Shown here: piece by piece, positions 16,792-24,516 of the stretch
Layout of the letters: every line of letters starts with the position of its first letter
How positions within the stretch are numbered: the stretch's first letter is position 1
NCBI GenBank assembly: GCA_902769875.1
Contig: CACXQV010000021.1
Coordinates: 1 to 36,813 of the forward strand
Reading direction: 5' to 3'
DNA length: 36,813 bases
DNA from: an uncultured Bacteroidia bacterium
GTDB lineage: Bacteria; Bacteroidota; Bacteroidia; Bacteroidales; F082
Made by a program: the position numbers and the translations under genes
The notes under the pieces: model-generated
Told to the model about the DNA's origin: nothing
What the model saw: the letters and a program-made list of their open reading frames with translations, nothing else
Database searches by the model: none

Positions 16792-18420
16792 TCACCAATC
16801 CTTGTCGCTTTTACGCTTGGGCTGCTGCCTCACCTTTTGTTCGTTGACCTTCTCCATCGTTTTCTTTTCTTGGTTTTCAAGGGCATCCAACATTCGCTGG
16901 GCATCTTCCTTCGACATTTGCTGGCTTTGTTGTTGCTGCTGTTGCTGGTCTTGATTTTGTTGGTTTTGCTGCTGCTGATCCTGCTGATCCTGCTGGTCTT
17001 GTTGATCCTGTTGCTGGTCCTGCTGCTGTTGCTGTTGGTCTTGGTTTTCGCCTTCGCTCTTCTCAAAGATGGCCGAAATCTCCACGTCGAAGTCGGGCAT
17101 AGTGAAGAAGTTGCCCATAGGCTGCACCTTCACCGACGTGTCGCCCACCTGATGGATGACATATTCCTTGAACTGATAGCCCGGCTCCGGCGCGTTGTCA
17201 AGTTTGACGGTCTCACGGCGTGTGGCCTCCACTTGGTCCAAGCGGATGTGACCACCCTTCAGCGTGGTGTCGGCTTGCACCTTATAATAATTGGTGGCCT
17301 CCACGAATTCGGCTTTCACGGTGACGTCGCTGTCGAGCATCTGGAACACATTGTCGTCGCTGACGGGTGCCGACTCGGTGGCATCGAGGTTGCTGACCAC
17401 ACGCAAGTCGCCCAGCTGGAAGCCTTTGGCAGGTTTCACGATAATGCCGACATTATCGCCCGCCTTCACCAAGCTATCCGTCACCGAAATCGTACCATTC
17501 GAAACGCTATCAATGCTGACTCTCAGGGCGGTACGGAATGTAGCCGTCACAGTCACATCATAATCAGGCATTTGGAAAACATCTTTGTTGACCTGAACCG
17601 TATCTTTGGGGCTGCCCGTGCGATAAACGGTGAATTTGTCGAGCACATAGTCCTCCGCGCCTTGGGCCTCCAATTTGACTTGCTGCCCTTCAATGGCTCT
17701 TTGCCTGTCGGCTCGAACCGTGCCGTTCTTGATGTTCTTTTCGATTTCAACCTTGTGTGCCTCCTTAAACTCTGCCGTCACCAGCACATTGAACTTCGGC
17801 ATGATGAAGCTGCTACCGTTCACTTGCACCTGAACTTGCTGATCGTCAGCCTTCACCACAACATATTGCGACAAGGCATATTTCTCGTCAGGCTGGGTCG
17901 TCAAAGTGACACGCTGACCGTTGAAAGCCTCTTTCTCCTTGGCCTCCACCCTGCCGTTTTTGGGCTGCACCACCCAAATCTGGCTCTTGACGAGATGGGC
18001 GCGGCAATATTCGAGGTTGTAGAGCGCATCGGCATTGTCGGGATTCAGCTTGAGCGACACCTTATATATATTATAGGCATCGTAGAACTTGTCCTGTGCG
18101 AGGAGGCAGTTGCCCATATTGTAGGCCGCACTCGACTTCAACTTGGCATCGGGCGACATCTCCAGCACCTTCTGGAACTCGGTGTAGGCCGTGTCGTAGG
18201 ATTGCTTCGCGAAATACACATCGGCAAGGTTGAACTGCGCCTTGGCATTGTTTGGCCTGATTTCCAAGGCCTTCCCGTAATCGGCGATGGCCTCGGCATA
18301 GTTTGCCCTATTGTAATTGCGGTTGCCTTTCCTGATTTGCTTCTCGTCGCTTTGTGCAGACGCAGAAATCACGGAAACAAACAACACTATGACTGTCAAA
18401 TATTTACGCAATGTTTTCAT
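16792..18420 (-). CDS. batC: BatC with four inserted beta-repeat domains and a glutamine-rich linker
   Basis: The protein has 542 residues from the ATG at 18420, which begins a clear signal peptide (to SASAQ, residue 23) and overlaps the batB end by 17 bases; the frame extends upstream into batB but that part is batB read in another frame. TPR repeats fill about 28-140 (NYAEAIADYGKALEIRPNN, AAYNMGNCLLAQDKFYDAYNIY). Four beta-repeat units follow at about 148-218, 222-295, 298-372 and 377-452; three end in F-x-M-P-x-[FY]-[DN]-V and the third varies (FQMLDSDV), as in InlB B-type/bacterial repeat domains. Residues 459-505 are almost only Q, D and N. The last 37 residues (SKEDAQRMLDALENQEKK to SDKDW) are the standard BatC tail. 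Typical BatC proteins have just TPRs and the tail, so this one is about twice the usual size. It may form an extended periplasmic spacer. Confidence 0.88.
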   Translation of the reverse strand: MKTLRKYLTVIVLFVSVISASAQSDEKQIRKGNRNYNRANYAEAIADYGKALEIRPNNAKAQFNLADVYFAKQSYDTAYTEFQKVLEMSPDAKLKSSAAYNMGNCLLAQDKFYDAYNIYKVSLKLNPDNADALYNLEYCRAHLVKSQIWVVQPKNGRVEAKEKEAFNGQRVTLTTQPDEKYALSQYVVVKADDQQVQVQVNGSSFIMPKFNVLVTAEFKEAHKVEIEKNIKNGTVRADRQRAIEGQQVKLEAQGAEDYVLDKFTVYRTGSPKDTVQVNKDVFQMPDYDVTVTATFRTALRVSIDSVSNGTISVTDSLVKAGDNVGIIVKPAKGFQLGDLRVVSNLDATESAPVSDDNVFQMLDSDVTVKAEFVEATNYYKVQADTTLKGGHIRLDQVEATRRETVKLDNAPEPGYQFKEYVIHQVGDTSVKVQPMGNFFTMPDFDVEISAIFEKSEGENQDQQQQQQDQQQDQQDQQDQQDQQQQNQQNQDQQQQQQQSQQMSKEDAQRMLDALENQEKKTMEKVNEQKVRQQPKRKSDKDW

Positions 18421-19465
18421 TTCTCTTCCCAAAAATGTTAAACTTGGTTTCCCATTTCCTCTTGCCCGAAGAAACCACGATTTCGATGAGCAGCAGGATG
18501 ATGGCAGCCGCCACAAACCATTGGAACTGGTCCTCGTAATCGGTGAATACCTTGGCCTCGATTTCCGACTTCTCGAGCTTGTTGATGTCTTCATAAATCT
18601 TCTCCAAGCCCACGTTGGAATTGCTTGCGCGGACATAGATTCCATTTCCCGCAGCCGCAATCTTTTGCAGCATTTGCTCATCGAGGCGGGTGATGATGGT
18701 GTAGCCGTTGTTGTCTTTGCGGTAGCCCGTTTGCTGTCCGTATCTGTTGTATTCCGGAATGGGGGCGCCTTCGGCCAAACCCATGCCTATCGTATAGATA
18801 TGCACGCCCTGCTTGGCCGCCTCTTGAGCCGCTTTCACGGCAGCGTCGTTTTCGTGGTCTTCACCATCAGATATGATGACGATGGCACGGCTGTGGGCCT
18901 CATCGGGGAACGACTTCAGTGCCAAGTTGATGGCCTCGGCGATGGCCGTTCCCTGCGAAGCCACGAGTTTGGTGTTGATAGTCGAAAGGAACATCTTCGC
19001 TGCCGAATAGTCAGTGGTGATGGGCAGCTGCACGAAGGCCTTGTCGGCAAAGACGATGACACCGATGCGATCGCCACGCATATCGCTGATGAGTTTGTTG
19101 ATGGCTTGTTTCGAGCGTTCCAGTCGGCTCGGGACGATGTCCTCAGCGTTCATCGAATTGGACACGTCGACAGCGATATACAAGTCGATGCCTTCGCGCT
19201 TCACTTCCTCCATCTTGCTGCCGCTCTGCAAGTTGGCCAAAGCCAAAATGCTGCACGCAATTGTCAGAAGGAACACGATGAACTTGAAGTTGGCGCGGCG
19301 GGTGGAATAGGCCGGCACCAGATTGTCGCGCATCTCAAGGTTGGCAAAACGCTCGAAACGCTTCCTCTGCCCGATGCGGAACAGGATATACACAATGACC
19401 AATACCGGGATGATGACCAACCAGTAGAGGTATTCGGGGTGTTCAAATCGCAATACGTTTTCCAT
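18404..19465 (-). CDS. batB: BatB, VWA-domain membrane protein
   Basis: The protein has 353 residues from the ATG at 19465 (MENVLRFEHPEYLYWL, the usual BatA/BatB beginning); an ATG 24 bases upstream is in frame but adds nothing recognisable. Membrane helices lie at about 12-30 and 60-78, and one near the C-terminus (FQWFVAAAIILLLIEIVV). The von Willebrand factor A domain spans about 92-290, with the metal-ion site D100-x-S102-x-S104 (DVSNS) and IVIISDGEDHEND. The VWA domain should face the periplasm. The 3' end overlaps batC by 17 bases, indicating translational coupling. The small ORF at 19471-19623 ends 5 bases before the start. Confidence 0.9.
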   Translation of the reverse strand: MENVLRFEHPEYLYWLVIIPVLVIVYILFRIGQRKRFERFANLEMRDNLVPAYSTRRANFKFIVFLLTIACSILALANLQSGSKMEEVKREGIDLYIAVDVSNSMNAEDIVPSRLERSKQAINKLISDMRGDRIGVIVFADKAFVQLPITTDYSAAKMFLSTINTKLVASQGTAIAEAINLALKSFPDEAHSRAIVIISDGEDHENDAAVKAAQEAAKQGVHIYTIGMGLAEGAPIPEYNRYGQQTGYRKDNNGYTIITRLDEQMLQKIAAAGNGIYVRASNSNVGLEKIYEDINKLEKSEIEAKVFTDYEDQFQWFVAAAIILLLIEIVVSSGKRKWETKFNIFGKRNENIA

Positions 19466-19470
19466 AACAA

Positions 19471-19623
19471 TTATATTGACGCGGAACACGGGGCTTTTTG
19501 GCCATGACCATCGACTTTGACAGCTTTTACGCAGGATGGAAAACCCACGGCTTCGTTTATGCTGCCATTGTCATACTCACAAGTCACAGTCCAAAAGTCT
19601 CGTGCCAAAAGAATAACCTTCAT
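19471..19623 (-). CDS. Candidate 50-residue protein between batA and batB
   Basis: An ATG-to-TAA frame of 50 codons fills the only gap between batA and batB: it starts 9 bases after the batA stop and ends 5 bases before the batB start. The predicted protein begins MKVILLARDFWTVTCEYDNG, contains three cysteines (in TCEY, PSCV and PCSA) and has no signal peptide or membrane helix. I do not recognise a family. Its exact fit to the gap in an otherwise tightly packed operon argues for a real gene. It could instead be a decayed remnant or chance frame, because a 153-base open frame is not rare. Confidence 0.5.
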   Translation of the reverse strand: MKVILLARDFWTVTCEYDNGSINEAVGFPSCVKAVKVDGHGQKAPCSASI

Positions 19624-19632
19624 TTTTCTGAA

Positions 19633-20631
19633 TTAATCTGTAAGTGTCCTGAAAATGGTTTTGCGTAACAGGAATTCGAGCAGCAGCAAGGCCAAAGCCC
19701 AAGCCACCAAAGGATAGAACTCCTCGTGGAGGCGGCGAAACTCCGTCACCTCGATTTTGGAGCGTTCCAACTTGTCGATTTCCTGATAAATCTCGTCCAA
19801 CTTTTGGTTGTTGTTGGCGCGGAAATACTTGCCTCCCGTCGAGTTGGCGATCGTGGAAAGCAACTTCTCGTCAATGTCGACCTTCATTTGGACGATTTGC
19901 GTGCCAAACGGGGTCTGTTGCGGGAAAGGTGCTGTGCCATAGGTGCCTACACCAATGGTATAGACACGAATGCCAAAAATCTTGGCCATCTCGGCAGCGG
20001 TGTACGGGTCGACGGAACCGGCATTGTTCATACCATCGGTAAGCAGAATGACCACCTTCGAGATGGCTTCGCTGTCCTTGAGTCGGCTGATGGCCGTGGC
20101 CAAGCCGTCACCAATGGCGGTGCCGTCGTCGAGGAGGCCGTTTTTCATCTCGGCAAGCATATTGAGCATCACGCCATGGTCGGTGGTCAGCGGCACTTGC
20201 GTAAAGGTCTCGCCTGAGAAAATGACCAATCCCATACGGTCGCCCGGACGGTCTTTGACGAAGTCGGAAGCCACACGCTTGGCCGCAGTGAGGCGGTCAG
20301 GCTTGAGGTCACGGGCCAACATAGAACCCGAAACGTCCATGGCCATCACAATGTCGATGCCCTCGATGTTGGAAGTCGAGTTGGTCGACGAGCTTTGCGG
20401 ACGCGCCAAGGCCACGATGAGCAAGGCCAAAGCGGCAACTTTCAACACGAAAAGAAGGTGACGAAAATAGGCCTTCCAAGTCGTGGGCAGGTTGGCAAAA
20501 CCTTTCAAATCGGAGAAGTTGAGCGAGGCTTCCTGCTTTTTGTGGCGCAACACATACCAAAGGATGGCCAACGGCACCAATAGCAAGAGCCACAGCAGTT
20601 TAGGATTCGCAAATTCGATGTTTTCAAACAT
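19633..20631 (-). CDS. batA: BatA, VWA-domain membrane protein
   Basis: The protein has 332 residues, a typical BatA length. It starts MFENIEFANPKLLWLLLLVPL, with membrane helices at about 11-28 and 58-77 and a C-terminal helix (PLVAWALALLLLEFLL). The VWA domain at about 90-290 has the intact metal-ion site D99-x-S101-x-S103 (DVSGS), followed by GDRMGLVIFSGETFTQVPLT and VVILLTDGMNN. BatA and BatB resemble each other throughout and are thought to be partners in one complex. The start overlaps the end of the upstream membrane-protein gene by 8 bases. Confidence 0.92.
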   Translation of the reverse strand: MFENIEFANPKLLWLLLLVPLAILWYVLRHKKQEASLNFSDLKGFANLPTTWKAYFRHLLFVLKVAALALLIVALARPQSSSTNSTSNIEGIDIVMAMDVSGSMLARDLKPDRLTAAKRVASDFVKDRPGDRMGLVIFSGETFTQVPLTTDHGVMLNMLAEMKNGLLDDGTAIGDGLATAISRLKDSEAISKVVILLTDGMNNAGSVDPYTAAEMAKIFGIRVYTIGVGTYGTAPFPQQTPFGTQIVQMKVDIDEKLLSTIANSTGGKYFRANNNQKLDEIYQEIDKLERSKIEVTEFRRLHEEFYPLVAWALALLLLEFLLRKTIFRTLTD

Positions 20632-21739
20632 GGCTTACCTCCTTTCCCACTGTCGCTGACGGCGTCCCGCTGTCAGAACCATTCATCTGCGAGGACGCAG
20701 ATGACGACAATGATTCAGCTGATGACGACGTTGATTCCATCTGCGGGGACGCAGATGGCGACAATGTCTGTTGATAATGCGCGTAGCTTTCGTTCACGAA
20801 ATCGGTCATACGGTTCAAGCAAGTGTCGCTTTCCAAAGCCGAAGCCGAATATTTTGCAAACTTCACCAAATCAGCCACTTCCATCGTATCTTTCAGCTTG
20901 TTGTAAACCTCTTTGGGGAAATGCAACGGCTTGATTTCCTCCAAAATGTCATCCGTGGTCATCTCGACGGCATTCACGCCGAATTGCCCTTCGATGTATT
21001 CGCGTGCGATGTCGGTGAGCGAGGAGAAATATTCCTTCACCTTGCCCGACTGCCAAATCTTTTCTTCGCGCAAGCGTTTCAGGTCGCCAACGGCCTTGTC
21101 GTAAGGCGGAATCACGGGACCTTTGACAACATTGCCATCGGCATTGACTGTGGACTTACGGCGTTTGACGAAAAACCAAATGCCCAAGCCAACCAACACG
21201 GCCAACAACACGGCCAACAGCCACGGAAACACCTCTTCCATCGTGACTGGAGCTGCCAATGGCTCCACGATAGGCTTGTAGGCCATAGTGGTATCGACTG
21301 CTATCGTATTGGCATATAGATCAATAGGTTCGGTAAAGGCCTGAAAGCGCATCGGATCCTCAAACGAGCGGGCGTAGGTCAGGCCGACGGCAGGCAATTG
21401 GATTTGACCCGTGTCGAAGGTCATCAGTGTAAGTTGTTGTTTCACAATGACATTGCTGTCGGCATCGGCGGTGCGTTCCACGTTGCCGCGTTTCAGGATG
21501 TCGATTTGCTCCGAGAGCGTGTCTTGAGCGAAATCGTTCCACTCGACGAACCAGCCGTAGGGCACCTTTAGGCTCAAATCGAGCGTGAAGGGCTTGCCGA
21601 CCTGCACATCTTGGCTTGCCACCTTGCCTTCCACCTCAACGTTTTGGGGTGAAAGACCATCGTTTTGGGGAGATGCAAAGCATCGCATCCCTACAGCCAT
21701 AGCAACAACCATCAACCCTAACAAAATGTTTCTTTTCAT
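20624..21739 (-). CDS. Bat-operon single-pass membrane protein (hypothetical, between DUF58 and BatA)
   Basis: The protein has 371 residues from the ATG at 21739, which overlaps the DUF58 gene stop by 4 bases (ATGA); the longer frame upstream is DUF58 coding sequence in another frame. Residues 1-22 form a signal peptide, then a beta-rich periplasmic part, one membrane helix at about 171-192 and a cytoplasmic domain at about 205-320 (YDKAVGDLKRLREEKIWQSGKVKEYFSSLTDIAREYIEG). Proteins of this kind occupy this slot in Bat operons and resemble the cytoplasmic part of BatD/DUF4381-type proteins; no function is known. Two parts come from palindromic repeats: the end of the signal peptide (MRCFASPQN, DNA 21667-21693) and a Ser-rich tail with a twice-repeated LSxSASxQM (DNA 20684-20766). 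Confidence 0.8.
   Translation of the reverse strand: MKRNILLGLMVVAMAVGMRCFASPQNDGLSPQNVEVEGKVASQDVQVGKPFTLDLSLKVPYGWFVEWNDFAQDTLSEQIDILKRGNVERTADADSNVIVKQQLTLMTFDTGQIQLPAVGLTYARSFEDPMRFQAFTEPIDLYANTIAVDTTMAYKPIVEPLAAPVTMEEVFPWLLAVLLAVLVGLGIWFFVKRRKSTVNADGNVVKGPVIPPYDKAVGDLKRLREEKIWQSGKVKEYFSSLTDIAREYIEGQFGVNAVEMTTDDILEEIKPLHFPKEVYNKLKDTMEVADLVKFAKYSASALESDTCLNRMTDFVNESYAHYQQTLSPSASPQMESTSSSAESLSSSASSQMNGSDSGTPSATVGKEVSHV
20684..20766. repeat. Two direct copies of a hairpin repeat inside the 3' end of the Bat-operon membrane protein gene
   Basis: Copies at 20684-20712 and 20738-20766 differ at two positions over 29 bases. Each contains CATCTGC/GCAGATG arms around a short loop. They encode the repeated LSxSASxQM segment of a low-complexity serine-rich tail. 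Confidence 0.7.
21667..21693. repeat. Palindromic repeat inside a signal-peptide coding region
   Basis: On the minus strand GTAGGGATGC is followed by GATGC-TTT-GCATC and TCCCC, a hairpin in the style of the 159-228 and 10929-10954 units. It encodes the residues around the signal-peptide cleavage site of the Bat-operon membrane protein. Confidence 0.55.
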
Positions 21740-22614
21740 CTTCTCGCCTCCCTTTTCTTGAAAAGTTGCATCATAGGCTTCACATAGTCTTCGCCAGTGT
21801 AAATCAGCGCGTTGTCGATGCCTTGTTTGGTGAACTCGCGGTTCAGTTCCGCCGACTTGCGATGGATCATTTCGCTGTAGGCTTCGCGCCAGGCAAGGCT
21901 TGAGGTGTCGGCCCAGCGTTCCTTGCCGGTCTCCGCGTCGCGGAATTTCACCAAACCCACCTTCGGGATGTCCATCTCGCGGCGGTCGGTGATGCGCAAC
22001 GCGACCAAGTCGTGCTTGTTGGCGCAAATCTGCATTTCCTTCTCGAAACTTTGGTCCGTCATGAAGTCGGAAATCAGGAAGGCCGTGGTGCGCCGCTTGA
22101 TGGCCGAAGTCATGAAACGCAAGCCCTCGCCGATGTCGGTTCCGCGCTCCGTAGGCTTGAAATCAACGATTTCGCGAATGATGCGAAGGATATGCGAACT
22201 GCCCTTCTTGGGCGGGATGAATTTTTCGATTTTGCTGCTGAAGAAAATCACGCCAACCTTGTCGTTGTTTTGGATGGCAGAAAATGCCAAAACGGCAGCC
22301 AACTCGGCTGTCAGGTCTCGTTTCGACTGACTCTGTGAGCCGAAATCGTTGGAACCCGACACGTCGATGAGCAGCATCACCGTCATCTCGCGCTCTTCCT
22401 CAAAAATCTTGACGAAAGGCCGGTTGAAACGGGCGGTGACGTTCCAGTCGATGTTGCGGATGTCGTCGCCGTACTCGTACTCACGCACCTCGCTGAAGGT
22501 CATGCCACGCCCCTTGAAGGCACTGTGGTATTGCCCCGAAAAGATGTGGTTCGAGAGGCCTCGCGTCTTGATTTCGATTTTGCGGACTTTCTTGAATATT
22601 TCTGTTGATTCCAT
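21736..22614 (-). CDS. DUF58 domain protein (VWA-like)
   Basis: The protein has 292 residues. It shows the DUF58 signature around 47-62 (YEYGDDIRNIDWNVTAR) and a VWA-like metal site DVSGS at 84-88, followed by LAFSAIQNNDKVGVIFFSS and TTAFLISDFM. It has no signal peptide or membrane helix and should be cytoplasmic. DUF58 proteins are regularly paired with MoxR ATPases and are thought to be their adaptor or substrate-linking partner. The gene is 85 bases downstream of moxR and overlaps the next gene by 4 bases. Confidence 0.92.
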   Translation of the reverse strand: MESTEIFKKVRKIEIKTRGLSNHIFSGQYHSAFKGRGMTFSEVREYEYGDDIRNIDWNVTARFNRPFVKIFEEEREMTVMLLIDVSGSNDFGSQSQSKRDLTAELAAVLAFSAIQNNDKVGVIFFSSKIEKFIPPKKGSSHILRIIREIVDFKPTERGTDIGEGLRFMTSAIKRRTTAFLISDFMTDQSFEKEMQICANKHDLVALRITDRREMDIPKVGLVKFRDAETGKERWADTSSLAWREAYSEMIHRKSAELNREFTKQGIDNALIYTGEDYVKPMMQLFKKREARR

Positions 22615-22648
22615 ATTTTAAACCATCTATTGTATCCTATTTCGTTAT

Positions 22649-22697
22649 CGGCAGGGGTTTACACCGCCTGCCTATTGCGCTGTCGTCCCTACGGGAC
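22649..22697. repeat. Third copy of the dispersed hairpin repeat, in the MoxR-DUF58 gap
   Basis: CGGCAGGGGTTTACACC followed by GCCTGCC and, after a variable stretch, a GTCCCTACGGGAC hairpin. It matches copy B at 16742-16791 in layout. It occupies most of the 85-base gap. Confidence 0.7.
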
Positions 22698-22699
22698 TA

Positions 22700-23692
22700 T
22701 TACGGGACTTCGATGGTGTTCAGGATTTCGTTGATGATTTCTTCTGTGGTAATATTCTCAGCCTCAGCCTCGTAGGTCAATCCGATACGGTGACGGAGCA
22801 CATCGGGAGCCACGGCACGAATGTCTTCGGGGATGACATAGCCACGGTGCTTGATGAAGGCGTAAGCCTTGGCCGCCAATGCCAAATTGATGGTGGCACG
22901 CGGCGAACCGCCGTAACTGATCATTTTGGCAAACTTCTTCAACTTGTAGTCGCTCGGGAAACGCGATGCGAAAACGATGTCGGTGATGTAGTTTTCAATT
23001 TTTTCGTCCAAATAAATCTCGCGGCACACCTCGCGGGCGCGGATGATGTCGTTGGGCTTCACCACAGCGTCGATTTTCGCACCGGCGTTGGCAATGTTCT
23101 GACGCAGAATGAGTTTCTCCTCCTCTTTCTTGGGGTAATTGATGATGACTTTCAGCATAAAACGATCCACCTGAGCCTCAGGCAGCGGATAAGTTCCCTC
23201 TTGCTCAATGGGGTTTTGCGTTGCCATCACAAGGAACGGATCCGGCAGTTGGAAGGTTTCGTCGCCGATGGTCACCTGATGCTCCTGCATGGCTTCGAGC
23301 AATGCGCTCTGCACCTTGGCAGGCGAGCGGTTGATTTCATCTGCCAAGACGAAATTGGCGAAGATGGGGCCGCGACGCACCACAAATTCCTCCTTCTTTT
23401 GGCTGTAAATCAGCGTGCCGATGAGGTCGGCGGGCAGCAGGTCTGGGGTGAATTGGATGCGGGCGAAGTCGGCATCGATAGCACTCGCCATCGACTTGAT
23501 AGCCAAGGTTTTGGCCAATCCAGGCACACCTTCAAGCAGAATGTGTCCGTTGGCCAACAGGCCGATCAAAAGTCTTTCGGTCATCTGTTTCTGCCCGACG
23601 ATGACCTTGTTCATTTCGAGGTTGATGAGGTCGAGGAATTGGCTCTCTCGTTGGATTTTTTCGTTCAGTTCACGAATGTCAGTCTCTATCAT
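22700..23692 (-). CDS. MoxR-family AAA+ ATPase (BatF-like)
   Basis: The protein has 330 residues from the ATG at 23692 (MIETDIRELNEKIQRE); an in-frame ATG at 23794 lies only just after the predicted transcription start and would translate a repeat, so it is rejected. Walker A is GVPGLAKT at 55-62, Walker B LADEINRSP at about 116-124, sensor region VMATQNPIEQEGTYPLPEAQVDRFMLK, and sensor 2 GGSPRAT. This is the MoxR type. It acts in the cytoplasm as an ATP-driven chaperone that probably acts on the VWA proteins encoded downstream. It is the first gene of the Bat operon, with its promoter at 23803-23832. Confidence 0.92.
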   Translation of the reverse strand: MIETDIRELNEKIQRESQFLDLINLEMNKVIVGQKQMTERLLIGLLANGHILLEGVPGLAKTLAIKSMASAIDADFARIQFTPDLLPADLIGTLIYSQKKEEFVVRRGPIFANFVLADEINRSPAKVQSALLEAMQEHQVTIGDETFQLPDPFLVMATQNPIEQEGTYPLPEAQVDRFMLKVIINYPKKEEEKLILRQNIANAGAKIDAVVKPNDIIRAREVCREIYLDEKIENYITDIVFASRFPSDYKLKKFAKMISYGGSPRATINLALAAKAYAFIKHRGYVIPEDIRAVAPDVLRHRIGLTYEAEAENITTEEIINEILNTIEVP

Positions 23693-23730
23693 TTTATGTT
23701 GATTGTTTGATTGTTTAGTCGTTGTTTGTT

Positions 23731-23790
23731 GGCGCGGGGAATGAATTCCCCGATGACATCGGCTCGTCCTTTCAGGACTTTTTGCGCCCG
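23731..23790. repeat. Hairpin-rich repeat in the leader of the Bat operon
   Basis: The stretch contains GGGGAAT/ATTCCCC, CGATG-A-CATCG and GTCCTTTCAGGAC hairpins packed within 60 bases. The layout resembles dispersed intergenic repeats of Bacteroidota. It lies between the transcription start and the moxR start codon, so it would be part of the mRNA leader. Confidence 0.5.
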
Positions 23791-23802
23791 TCAAAAAGCG
23801 TG

Positions 23803-23832
23803 CAAAAGTAGTCGTTATTCAGGATGAATAAC
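23803..23832 (-). promoter_or_regulatory. Promoter of the Bat operon with overlapping palindrome
   Basis: TACTTTTG (23810-23803, minus strand) is a good -7 box. Just upstream, 23814-23832 is a perfect palindrome with 8-base arms (GTTATTCA and TGAATAAC) around three bases. It covers the spacer up to the -33 position, where a repressor or activator dimer could bind. No good -33 TTTG is present, which fits activator dependence. Confidence 0.5.
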
Positions 23833-24042
23833 TACTATTTAATAAAAATATTGCAGTTGGAATATAGAAAAATCCTCCTACCGTTTGATTTCAGCAGGAG
23901 GATTTGTAGGGCTGTCGTACCACGGCAGCCGTTTTGTCGTTTCATTTTTGACGGCTGCCACAAATCGTAAGATTCGACGATGCGAAGCAAGTCAACGTGA
24001 CAGCCCTATAAATATCAAATCAAAAACATACCATTATTCTTG
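23833..24042. other. Intergenic region with a nested inverted repeat element
   Basis: No gene is seen. The element at 23907-24008 has perfect 10-base outer arms (TAGGGCTGTC and its complement) and a perfect 9-base inner hairpin (GGCAGCCGT at 23924-23932, complement at 23951-23959). A related, more degenerate element with the same TAGGGC ends is at 32217-32288. It follows the stop of the small lipoprotein gene and may serve as terminator, or be a small mobile element. Confidence 0.55.
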
Positions 24043-24516
24043 TCACTTCGATAGATTATCATAAGTCTCGGCATCAACAACTTCCATAATCATTTGGCCT
24101 TCTTTTATTCGAGCAACATAATAAGTTGTTTCTTCACTATTACAGCCATTTAGATCAACAAGATTGGGATCGACAAGGACTGTCCCTTCTATGGAATAGC
24201 CTATTTGACCATACAGGAACCACCATTCTCTATACCGCACAACAGCATCAACAAGCGCTACTCCCCCAGGAACTTTTTCTATAGCTTGATCAACAGCATC
24301 CTCGATTGTTGGATTAAATTGCGTAGGTATAAATATGATAATATGGGCTAAATCTTTCCCCTTTTTCTTATCAAAAGTGCTTCTTGTATAAGTACTTGCT
24401 CGACTCCAATCTATGTTTTTTGTCGAAATTACAGAAAAGGTTCCAAGCCGTGCAACACAACTATTTAGAATCATTATACTACACAATGATCCAATTAGTA
24501 ATACTCTTTTTCTCAT
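24043..24516 (-). CDS. Small lipoprotein of unknown function
   Basis: The protein has 157 residues from the ATG at 24516. That start begins a lipoprotein signal (MRKRVLLIGSLCSIMILNSC, lipid-bearing Cys20) and has an AAGGAGG ribosome site 9 bases upstream, unusual in this phylum; the frame is open further upstream to 24726 but that part overlaps a structured leader. The mature part includes DLAHIIIFIPTQFNPTIEDA, VDQAIEKVPGGVALVDAVV, and a YGQIGYSIEGTVLVDP stretch, a pattern of a small beta-rich lipoprotein seen in Bacteroidota; I cannot name its family with confidence. Base composition is visibly more AT-rich than in neighbouring genes, which together with the Shine-Dalgarno site hints at recent transfer. 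Confidence 0.75.
   Translation of the reverse strand: MRKRVLLIGSLCSIMILNSCVARLGTFSVISTKNIDWSRASTYTRSTFDKKKGKDLAHIIIFIPTQFNPTIEDAVDQAIEKVPGGVALVDAVVRYREWWFLYGQIGYSIEGTVLVDPNLVDLNGCNSEETTYYVARIKEGQMIMEVVDAETYDNLSK

Noticed and set aside
16372-18441. 689-codon plus-strand frame, leucine-rich
   Set aside because: It is antisense to batC and batD; the leucine runs are the complement of the glutamine-coding CAG repeats. It has no recognisable domain or start context.
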